This document shows positions 24,453 to 34,598 of a DNA stretch of 64,000 bases, one piece after another (the first letter of the stretch is position 1; each line of letters starts with the position of its first letter). Under the pieces are notes generated by a model, which was not told the DNA's origin, ran no database searches, and worked only from the letters and a program-made list of their open reading frames with translations. This DNA is from Rhodeus uyekii (lineage: Eukaryota; Chordata; Actinopteri; Cypriniformes; Acheilognathidae): positions 1,860,001 through 1,924,000 of the forward strand of contig JAWRVZ010000076.1 in assembly GCA_037043235.1 (NCBI GenBank), given 5' to 3'. A program made the position numbers and the translations under genes.

Positions 24453-25449
24453 AGTGATTACAAGCACATATTCATTGCTTAAGGCAACATAAAACACATC
24501 TAAATTAGGCTACTTAACAACAAAATGTTCTATTCACAATGGATCCACTGAAATGTTACATCAAACCATTATGATTACACATTTTAGACGTGATGTCAGC
24601 CTTAAAAGGCCTGTGGATTTGTAGCATTCATTCCATGTCCAAGAATAAGGTACCAGCATTAGAAACGATAATTAAATGTTGTAAAACTTATTAAGACTAT
24701 AAGCCATAGTCTCGTTAGGATCGGGCCTAAATACATCGACAACAAAACTGTTTTACAATGCCAACAAATGTGATGAATCAGGCCTGTACACTGGCCCTCT
24801 CTCTCGGTTTAGCAGCTTGTCTTATGCATGACCCATACTTATTACGCCAGAGAAATTAAAGAACTCCACGGTGTCAAATATTACGATGTCTAAAGGAATA
24901 ACCTGATGGAAAAACAGACCAAATGTGCCTGCTAGCCTCATGAAGCTCGCCACCAAAGTATGAGAAAGAAACTTGAGTTACTCAGATAAACTCAACAACA
25001 TTTTGGTACATTCTGTTCCCTTTGTAAGAGTGCATTACACGAACGTAAAGACAGCACTGAAGAGACGTTCGAGTGAATCATCGAGTGTTTAAGAGCCAAT
25101 GTTGTCAGTTAGCCACCGAGTTGCCAACTAAGCAGCAGAGATGAGTGAACACACGGCTAGCGCGCTAACTAGCCCAAACAAGCTAACGATCTGTGGCCTG
25201 CGCTTCAGCGAGTTACGAATTCAACAACACCAGCGGGGTTGTGGAAAATAAAACACAGCTTTTATTATCTATAACAACCTTATGCATACGCCAAAGCAAT
25301 ATTTGTTGACAAGCACACAGATATAGTAGCCAGCAATTAACCGGGCAACTCCTTAATCCCGAACAGTCGAAATTGGTCTAAATTACATCCGCAGAATTTC
25401 CATAAATCGTTCGAGGAGGAAGGTTTATCAACAGATTAGACACTTTTAC

Positions 25450-25760
25450 CTAAATCTCTGTATTATAAGTCGATGACAATTCCCATTTTGTCGGCTTTAA
25501 TGCTCATTCCTTGAAGCCATTATCATTTTTTCTCCCTCTTCGCTGATGTCTCTTTAAGCCTCTCCGTACAGCTGGCGCGTTTCCTCCGCTGTCGCCGCTC
25601 ACATCAGCGGGTCTAAGTCGCAAAACTTGCGTAGTTTTGTTTGAAGAATACTGGGTCATAAAATTCCGCGCTCTTCGGAAAAAAAATAATGCGCAGTTTC
25701 ATTCAACGTAAAACTACGTGAGAAACTGAACCGGATGACGTAAAACTGGTATCGACCATA
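25450..25760 (-). promoter_or_regulatory. Probable csnk1g2 promoter and non-coding first exon
   Basis: A CpG-rich island in AT-rich surroundings. A strong minus-strand donor AG|GTAAAAGTG at 25449-25450 could end a non-coding exon, spliced to the acceptor at 23078. Upstream, ACCGGATGACGTAA at 25730-25743 is an ETS plus CRE composite typical of TATA-less promoters. Confidence 0.55.
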
Positions 25761-26540
25761 TGAAAAGCTTGTAGCTGCTGTACGAGAAAACAATAATATT
25801 CTGCTGCATATTTTCATGTCCCCAAATTTTTTTTAGTAAACTCGATTAAAAATAAAACTCCTTTAAACTCACTTAAATTATGTTAGCTTGTTAAATATTA
25901 TTTATTTATATATATTATATTTAATTTCTTTATACCGGTATTATTTAAAAAATTATACACACACACACACACACATATATCCGATAAAAATGTTTTGTTG
26001 GAAAAATTAGGTTTTTACTGTTTTTACTGTATTTTGATCAATTAATGCAAAAGAGACATTAAAACATAGGGTATGTGGTAATTTAAAATAGATTAAATAT
26101 TTTTGGTTGCCATTTGAACGAAAACAATTTACCCTATGAATTCTATAGCTTACCTTTTTATATAAGTACAACTCAGACACAATAATGTTTGAAAAGTTAA
26201 AAACGACAGGTTTTAAGATTTTTTGATTTTAAGTTTTAGCTATATTCAAATGAAGTAAATAAGCAGTGTCTAATTCATTACAAGTTACAGAAGTTACGTA
26301 ATCAGATTACTTTTTTCTAATAAGTAGTAAAGTAACACATTACTTTTACATTTACAATAAAGTAACATATTATTAAGCAAACAAAGCAATACAGATAAAT
26401 ACACATAAAATATATTAATTAATAAAAAGAAACAATTAAAACAATTGGACAATTGGATTGTTGGATTAATTGCTATTGGATTAGTTGCTATTTCTGCTTA
26501 AACTAAATGGTATTTAAGCAGACTTGTTTCCAGAAAGTGA
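25761..26540. other. AT-rich intergenic stretch
   Basis: A/T runs, a short CA tract at about 25959-25974, and a TTACTTTTACATTTACAATAA patch. I see no gene, RNA or clear element. Confidence 0.6.
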
Positions 26541-26549
26541 CATCTGTGA

Positions 26550-28255
26550 TGGCTTGCGGCAGGGAGTTCAGGAGTGGGCTTGGGAGCCACAGGGAGTTCA
26601 GGTGTGGGTTCAGGGACTAGAAGGCATTCTGGAGTGGGCTTGGGGCTACAGGAAGTTCAGGAGTGGGCTCATGGACTAGAGGGTGGTCTTGAGCGGGCTC
26701 ACAACTACAGGGAGTTCAGGAGTGGGCTCATGGACTAGAGGGTGGTCTTGAGCGGGCTCACAACTACAGGGAGTTCAGGAGTGGGCTCATGGACTAGAGG
26801 GTGGTCTGGAGCGGGCTCACAACTACAGGGAGTTCAGGAGTGGGCTCATGGACTTGAGGGTGGTCTGGAGCGGGCTCACAGCTACAGGGAGTTCAGGAGT
26901 GGGCTCAGGAGCTACAGGGAGATCAAGAACGGGCTTTCCAGGCTACAGGGAGTTCAGGAATGGGCTCATGGACTAGAGGGTGGTCTTGAGCGGGCTCACA
27001 ACTACAGGGAGTTCAGGAGTGGGCTCATGGACTAGAGGGTGGTCTTGAGCAGGCTCACAACTACAGGGAGTTTAGGAGTGGGCTCATTAACTAGAGGGTG
27101 GTCTGGAGCGGGCTCACAGCTACAGGGAGTTCAGGAGTGGGCTCGGGGGCTACAGGGAGATCAAGAGCGGGCTTTCCAGGCTATAGGGAGTTCAGGAATG
27201 GGCTCGTGGACTAGAGGGTGTTCTGGAGCAGGCTTGCGGCAGGGAGTTCAGGAGTGGGCTTGGGAGCTACAGGGAGTTCAGGCGTGGGCTCAGGGACTAG
27301 AAGGCATTCTGGAGTGAGCTTGGGGCTACAGGGAGCTCAGGAGTGGGCTCATGGACTAGAGGGTGGTCTTGAGCGGGCTCACAACTACAGGGAGTTCAGG
27401 AGTGGGCTCATGGACTAGAGGGTGGTCTGGAGCGGGCTCACAGCTACAGGGAGTTCAGGAGTGGGCTCATGGACTAGAGGGTGGTCTGGAGCGGGCGCAC
27501 AACTACAGGGAGTTCAGGAGTGGGCTCATGGACTAGAGGGTGGTCTGGAGCGGGCTCACAGCTACAGGGAGTTCAGGAGTGGGCTCGGGGGCTACAGGGA
27601 GATCAAGAGCGGGCTTTCCAGGCTACAGGGAGTTCAGGAATGGACTCGTGGACTAGAGGGTTTTCTGGAGCAGGCTTGCGATAGGGAGTTCAGGAGTGGG
27701 CTTAGGAGCTACAGGGAGTTCAGGCGTGGGCTCAGGGACTAGAAGGAATTCTGGAGTGGACTTGGGGCTACAGGGAGTTCAGGAGTGGGCTCATGGACTA
27801 GAGGGTGGTCTCACAGCTACAGGGAGTTCAGGAGTGGGCTCATGGACTAGAGGGTGGTCTCACAGCTACAGGGAGTTCAGGAGTGGGCTCATGGACTAGA
27901 GGGTGGTCTGGAGCGGGCTCACAGCTACAGGGAGTTCAGGAGTGGGCTCGGGGGCTACAGGGAGATCAAGAGCGGGCTTTCCAGGCTACAGGGAGTTCAG
28001 GAATGGGCTCGTGGATTAGAGGGTTTTCTGGAGCAGGCTTGCGGCAGGGAGTTCAGGAGTGGGCTCATGGACTAGAGGGTGGTCTTGAGCGGGCTCACAG
28101 CTACAGGGAGTTCAGGAGTGGGCTCGAGGGCTACAGGGAGATCAAGAGCGGGCTTTCCAGGCTACAGGGAGTTCAGGCGTGGGCTCATGGTCTAGACTAG
28201 AGGGTGGTCTTGAGTGGGCTCCCAGCTACAGGGAGTTCAGGAGTAGGCTCAGGGG
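26550..28255. repeat. 59-bp minisatellite array with higher-order structure
   Basis: The unit, 59 bp, runs GGGAGTTCAGGAGTGGGCTC, then ATGGACTAGAGGGTGGTCTG, then GAGCGGGCTCACAGCTACA. Shorter variants carry GGGGGCTACAGGGAGATCAA or GCTTGCGGCAGGGAGTTCAG. The marker GCTTGCGGCAGGGAG recurs at about 26553, 27233, 27673 (as GCGATAGGG) and 28037, and AAGAGCGGGCTTTCCAGG recurs in between, so blocks of several units were duplicated. Because 59 is not a multiple of 3, open frames keep shifting along the array; none is a credible gene. Confidence 0.93.
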
Positions 28256-29450
28256 CTCAGAGTCCTTAATGAGTGGCCAGGTTCAGGTAACTGGAATTGG
28301 AATAAAAGCTAAAGTGGGTGCCCATGTGTTTCTTTTTCTGTAATGTGGTGATGCTTATTTTAGGGTTTTTACTTTTCCAGTAAAAATAATTTATTTTGCT
28401 ATTGTATCAAACCATTTCTTAGTTGGTTGGATGGGAATCGTTGTAGGTAGTTCATTTTTGGTAACATGGCTATTTTTATTGTAAAGATTCTTCCTCTACA
28501 ATAGAGGAAGAAGAATGGCAAGTTCATTAAATGTCATTTTCTATAAATTTATGTAATGGAATAAAATGTATATTAAATAAGTCTGTTAGATTTGGGAGAG
28601 ATGTATATTTATAAGTATGTGATACTGCGATATGAGAATAGACCTTGACCAATTAATTTGAATTAATTGTATAAATATTTTTGTTAGAAAAATAAGTAAT
28701 GAGATTGACCATTTCTATGAGTGATTTTTTGTAGGTACAGTAAAATATATCATCTACATAGTGAGATTTTATCTTATTTGCTAAGCTCTCAATGAATAAT
28801 ATGAATAGGAGTAATATGAATAATATGAATAATTATTTTCATCTCAGTCTTGATTAGGGATATTGATCTGTCTGTAATCTCTTTATCACTGCGTTTTTTA
28901 TTGTTATTGTACGGATTTTTGTAAAATGTCTGAAAAGTTGTGTTTATATCTTGTGGGGTATGAATAATTTTGTTGTCATTATTTTTAATTGGGTGTTTTC
29001 CTTATTACGTTTAAGCAACGTGGTTAGATAATTTCCTGATTTATCATTATGTTCAAAATGTATGGATCACAGGCGTTGTTATTGTTGACTTCAATGAGAT
29101 TCAACATGCAAAAAAACAAACAGTGTACATAAATATGAAAATCACCATCACAAGGTTTTATTTTTTTATATCTTCAATTTGATACTTTCTTTAATTTATC
29201 TAATTTTATATTTGCTCACTGGGGTTTTATGAATGAGTATGGTGCAATATTTTTATTTTGTCTTAAAGAGCATGATATAATTTTCCTCTCATGACACTTT
29301 TGCTGTCTTCCATAGTGGTATAGCGGATATGCCATTCTGTTATGCTGTTGTCAATGAAGGATGCTCTTTTAAAATATTAATTAGTCTTGAAGTAATGATG
29401 TTCATTCGCCATCTGTGTGTGGTTTTTAACGTCCATTATTGTTAGGAGTT
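28256..29450. other. AT-rich intergenic stretch
   Basis: Many T runs, an ATGAATAATATGAATA cluster at about 28790-28835, and no frame with protein character. It may hold decayed retroelement sequence, but I could not establish this. Confidence 0.5.
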
Positions 29451-29512
29451 TTTTCTGCACCATAAGGCACACCGGATTATAAGGCGCACGCTAAAGCATA
29501 CGGCCTACAAAA
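29450..29512. repeat. Fragment of a pogo-like terminal repeat
   Basis: GCACCATAAGGCACACCGGATTATAAGGCGCAC is an internally repeated end-type motif (CC-ATAAGGCGCAC) seen at the termini of fish and mammalian pogo-like MITEs. Only one end is visible. Confidence 0.4.
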
Positions 29513-29818
29513 AAAGGTAACGGAAGCAAAACAGTGAGTTTGGTTGAATTTTATTCTACTTTTTAACAATACACTCACATTATGTTTTAATCAATCCATC
29601 AAAGTCATCAGATTGATTTCAGTTGTGCAGTATCAATTAGATGACCTTTATTTTCAATTCTTTTGAAATTAGGGATTTTTATTGTGTATCTCATTGCTCA
29701 TCAAGAGATAAAATACAAAGCCACAGTCCGAGCAGTTTCCTACGGTTCATGACAAGCAAGTTCCTGTTTGTCTGCAGTCTACTTTCTTCTCAGCACTTGA
29801 TCACACTTCAGTTCAAAC

Positions 29819-31029
29819 ATGTGCTTTTTGAAAATAATTTTGCTGCTGTTGATTCCATCATACATAAGTGGTGAGTTTCAAAAAAGGTAAATTCAATTTT
29901 TAATAATGCGTTTGGAGAACTACATGTCTGTCTTTTTTCCCTTTTTTTCAGGATCCTGTAAGCCAAACATCAGTATGAGTGGAAGGGGGGAAGTTTGCTC
30001 TGGTCAAGACTTTACCATCACATGTCAATTTTCTTGCCATGGACGACAACATCATGTCAAATTGGTGAAAGATAAACAAATTTTGGACAGTCTAGAGTCT
30101 TCAAATTATAGTATCACACTTTCTAAACATGTTCGCAGTGCAAATAAGAATGATTCAGGAAAATACAATTGCGAAACAGAGCCAATGGATCCAATAAGCA
30201 TAGTTTCTATAACAGTGCAAGGTAAGTGTGAAGTCCTCTCGGCTCACTGAACAAATTTAAACTGAATATTTTTTTTTAACTTTTTTGACTTTTTTTTACA
30301 TTTTCTTTTTCTGTGTGTGATTCAGACTGTGTTTCTACTTCAAAATATGTATCCACTGCAAGTAAAACATCCTCTCTGATTTCCACATACCAAAGCCCCC
30401 CTCGATCAAGTACCGGTAAGTTTCTCCAGTTAACATATATGAGACTTAATCCATCAGTAAAGAGAATTTGGATAATTGAAATAATTTTAACCTTTAGAAT
30501 TTATTAATTATTTTATTGTTATAAAGAGCAAAATGGAGGATAAACTAAATATAACTTACTGTTTGATATGTTTGTTGAGAATTGTAATAAAAACTCTCCT
30601 ATTGTTCTGATAAGAAAAAATGCTCTGACCTGTGACAAACATTAGCAAAAAACAAAACAAAAAGGAATTAAAATCTTTTGACATGTATATAGTCCCAAAG
30701 GCAATTACATTAGAAAAAATATTGAAAATCTAAATCTTGCTAGGAACAATGTGTAAGAAAATGTTAAGTGTTACTGCTTTTGTCCTTTTCTTTGATTGAT
30801 TCAATCACTTTTCATTCTCCTTTTAGTGAATTTCAAGGGCTACAATTTTAAATTATGTGCATAACACAAACACATCTCCATTGTGTGTAGTAACTGAATT
30901 TGTGTTCTTTTTTTCTCTCCATTTCTGTAAGGGATTGTGGATCCAGTGCTGATATGGTACATACTGTTCAAGACGGGAGTTTTTCTCATAGGGTCAATAA
31001 TTGCAGCGCTGTGTGCTATAAATCACTGA
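29819..31029 (+). CDS. Unassigned single-Ig-domain membrane protein with a charged transmembrane helix
   Basis: Exons 29819-29870, 29952-30221, 30326-30415, 30932-31029, all GT-AG and all phase 1, as is usual for Ig-superfamily receptors. They join to 169 aa. Residues 1-18 are a signal peptide (MCFLKIILLLLIPSYISG). Residues 19-107, one exon, form one Ig-like domain with C42 and C91 as the probable intradomain disulfide and the strand-F motif DSGKYNC; there is no Trp in strand C. Extra cysteines are C20, C33, C46 and C109. N-glycosylation sites are at N23, N69 and N84. A Ser/Thr-rich stalk (108-141) leads to a TM helix (about 143-167) with lysine K151 in the membrane and a tail of only two residues. 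Known: activating immune receptors with a TM Lys/Arg and short tail pair with ITAM adaptors such as DAP12 or FcR-gamma. Inference: an activating-type leukocyte receptor. I cannot name the family, and expression is unknown. Confidence 0.72.
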
Positions 31030-32860
31030 GAAATGACCAGAATTTCTTTTAAAATTACATTTCTGTTTAATTGCATCTTCTCTTTAATGCTGTATTTGTA
31101 AATGTCATTGTCAATATCAGTCTCTAATTGCTTTAGCTGCTCTGTGTAGTCTAATGTCAGATATCAGATATTTTGATATAGCAGGATAATTAGTCAATTT
31201 AAAAAGGCTATAATGCACCATATAGATGGCGTTTTAATGCTTTGTTTGCGCAAATTGGATGCCATGTGACCAACGTCCTTTAGCCTACACATAATCATCA
31301 GATGAGATCTTCTCAATTAATTGAGATGCGTACTAACCTATACTAATATATGCCGTTAGTGCACAATTTTAGTTGGTGATCTGATGAGAAGATAAATAAA
31401 CCATTCATCTGAATTCTCATCCATTGGATCCTCAATCATTTTCAGTGTCTCCCATCTAAGACCAATAGGGAGCTTTCATTAAATAGAGTTTTTTAAGAAA
31501 ACGTGTATCCAATCTGCTATCAGTATCTTGAATCGACCAGTTGATTTTCATGGGTTTGCCGGTGTTTTTTTTTTGTATTTACTTATTTACTAAGTCAAAA
31601 TTATGAGACAAAAAGTCAAAATTATGACTTATTAAATCGAAATTATTTGATGAAAAGTCGAAATTATGTCTAGATCGAAATAATGACTTACTAAATCGAA
31701 ATCTTGAGATAAAAAGTCGAACGGCTTCCATACGTCTCACATTTACACCCAAAAAGACAGTTAAATAAGTTAAATGTCCTTTGCTTTGCTATAGCTATAC
31801 AGTATTTCTTTTTTTTACCAGTGAACTATATACAAAATAAGGACGGGATTTCAACACATGAGGGCGCTCGTGTTTCATTTCCACCCCGACGCTTCCCAAC
31901 ACAGCTCGATACTTATTCCGGTTTTTAAATTATAGTAAATACGATTTTTAACTGTAAACCTGTAAAAAAATTTGACGGGTGTAATAAAAAAAAGGTGTAA
32001 TAATAGCTAATCTGAAACAATGGCTCAGTTTCTTTTTGTCCTTGAAATTAAATAGACTGTAGTCTTGTCAGCATGGCCTGCAGTTACAGAAACTACCTAT
32101 CATTTAAAAACACCCATTTTATTAAATTCATCTTCGTAACAAAAAAATACTACATTGTTAACCATTGTGAATAAAAAAACATTCAGAATCATTACAACTA
32201 GATCTGCACATTTCCCCCCTTCTCTAGCCCCATTTAGGTTTATAAATCCATTTTTGTCTATGTGTCCTTTTGTTTATTATTGGTTTAAACTGGTTTCAAC
32301 TCTGTTGACAGTGAAACTGCTCTGAAAGAACAGAGCAAAGGGCTAAGGTCATTTTGGGCTTATGAACACCCCAACAGTGGCCCCTCACAAAGTTTTGTTT
32401 GGGGCCCCCAGATGGACTGATATGGTTTGTAAATATTTATCAAAGCCGTGATATGTAAATGATGTTTGAATATTTGTACGTGAAAGAGTTCGGTGAGGTT
32501 TGTGAGAGGAAAAACAGGTAATTTGCGCGAAACATACCATTCTTTTAATTGTCTAACTTTGTAAGAGAAACTCATTTGAAAAGTTCAAGAACCATCCCCA
32601 GCGTTTTGTTAAGTGGAGTTACCATCAAGTCTAGCCATCTATCTGAAATGGAGGACAAAATAAGATTATTAAAGTAACTTTACAAACATGGATGTGCTTT
32701 AAACAATCAAGTTGACCATTGTGTGACACCTTGTTTGCCATCCAACAATAGTAATAACTCCCTGATCTTAAGTTGCCAATTATGATTGCTTTTACCAGAG
32801 AAGAGGGGGTAAAGAAAAGCAAAGAAACACCAAGCACTGTAGTTGAACAAATTTCCATGT
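31030..32860. other. Intergenic stretch between the Ig gene and mknk2
   Basis: The first part is probably the 3' UTR of the Ig gene; a plus-strand AATAAA is at 31395-31400. At 31590-31730 there are short tandem TAAATCGAAATTATGA / AAAGTCGAAATTATG units, resembling those inside the hAT element at 21290-21600. No further gene is seen. Confidence 0.5.
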
Positions 32861-32868
32861 TCTTTATT

Positions 32869-34598
32869 TTGGCCCCCCGGGTCAGTTGGAGAAGAAAAAA
32901 AAAAAAAAAAAAAGTCACATGAAAATACATGACAAACTACGAAATCTACACCACTGGTCCCTAAAATAAGTGCAGGGGTGGCATCTGACAATGCAATGCC
33001 ATGCCAAAACATAGGGGAAAAAAAAAAAGTCTCTCAGAAGGACTAACCTCAACATGTTCCATCCAAGGTAGTTTCCATCAGTGTGAAGAAAAATAAATTC
33101 AATAAAAAAAACATTAATAAGTCTTACTGTGACACTGATAACTTCTTACAACAAAAACCTTAATGACAGGCTTTGTCTCACTTTGTTCCTGGTGGACCAG
33201 CATATTTTCTGGTAACATTTTGCGAGAAACTTACAGGAACCTATTAAAGAATAGCATATAAACAAAGTGTCAAACAGTAACAAGTAATTTTGAAGAATGA
33301 GTCTTTGGTCCATCTATATATAGGCACTTGAGGACCAGAAAAGGGAGGGGTGTATTCACATTTTCTCATAATAAAACTTTTAAAAACAAATTGGACAAAC
33401 ACTTAAAAATAAGGAAGATTAAAATCTCCCTTCCGAACACGCATACAAAAAAAAAAGTGGGGCGGGGAGGTAAAATATAGCAGCACAGCATATTAACTTT
33501 CTCGCAGATGTCCATCTACAAGCACACGTGCACACAAAAAAAGGCTAACAGAGGACTAAAGATCTTTTCATGGAATAATCACCTTTATTCAAACAGCGAA
33601 TGGAGTCATTGACAGAGCCCATGTGTACATGAAATGTTCAATGACTAACTGAATGAATGGTGAAAAAGGAGTTTGAAATTGGAGTTTGGAAACGAGACTT
33701 TACCAAAATTTGTTGCCTTGAAAATCACCTCTGTCAATTCCTCAATTCCCCATGGCATTTCAGGTCAAAAGGAGGTGGAAATATGATTGTGCAACCAATT
33801 CCTGTTTCCTGAGGCCAAGTACAGAAGTCGTTCCACCTCCCTGAAAGAAGCTGAACTTTCCAGTGCAAGGACTATACATAAAACAATAAATGAACTGACA
33901 TAGAATTGTGTTTTCAGCTTTAAAATCCACTTTGGTTGTTCACAGAGAGAGAGATCCTGAGGTTTCTGCTGAAAACACTGCTCGGATTTGCCTTCGGCAG
34001 AAAATAAGCGTTTTTTTACAGTAACGCTGTGGATTGAAATTGGTAAATAAGGTCCTTGATGAATAAATTCAGGATAAAGAAAATATTCTGCACAACTTGA
34101 ATTAACTCAATTAATTTTCGGCTAAGATCCAGCAACAGTTGCTGGTAAATAACGGTCACAGTATGCCATCACTTTGAGAGATGGAATAAAAAAGAAAGAA
34201 AGCTAAAAGTCTCAAATATTGCATATGAAGTCTCAAAAGTGCAAAAGATTTGGTTGTTTGGGTCCCACGTGAGCGAAAAAGTGTTTGATGCTTAGAAGTA
34301 AAAATGGCTTATTTTTGACTCCTTTGATTCTTGTGCTTTTCTTAAATGATGCTATATTGACAGTCGTGGGACTCTCAGACATCAAGTTTCCCCCCCAAAG
34401 CACAAGTCTTTACCCAATCAAAACTTTGTGCAGGGGGGGCCTCTGAGGTGCTTTAAGTGCTACAAATATGAGCCCTTCCCACAAGAGCTTAAGACCTACA
34501 AAGTAATTGAGTAGAGAGGTCAGAGGTCAACACTGCCTAATTGAACATTCTGATAAAGGTCATCGGGGGTGATTGAAGGCTTGAGAAGGTGGTAGAAA
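32869..34598 (-). other. mknk2 3' UTR and downstream flank
   Basis: On the minus strand, sequence follows the mknk2 stop at 34599 without a new frame. Minus-strand AATAAA signals are at 33584-33589 and 32863-32868, giving two candidate 3' ends about 1.0 and 1.7 kb after the stop. Confidence 0.45.

Noticed and set aside
26742..28200. Series of ORFs reading LQGVQEWAHGLEGGL / SYREFRSGL
   Set aside because: They come from the 59-bp minisatellite in all plus frames. The unit is not a multiple of three, so no frame persists, and there is no signal or domain.
28256..29450. Possible decayed L1-type LINE
   Set aside because: The region is AT-rich and vaguely retroelement-like, but no reverse-transcriptase motif could be read in any frame.
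29641..29874. 77-codon plus ORF overlapping the start of the Ig gene
   Set aside because: It is in a different frame from the signal peptide and does not join exon 2; the ATG at 29819 gives a good signal peptide and phase-1 splice.
30313..30507. 64-codon ORF starting near Ig-gene exon 3
   Set aside because: It reads exon 3 plus the following intron past a good donor at 30415/30416; the spliced model continues into the TM exon.
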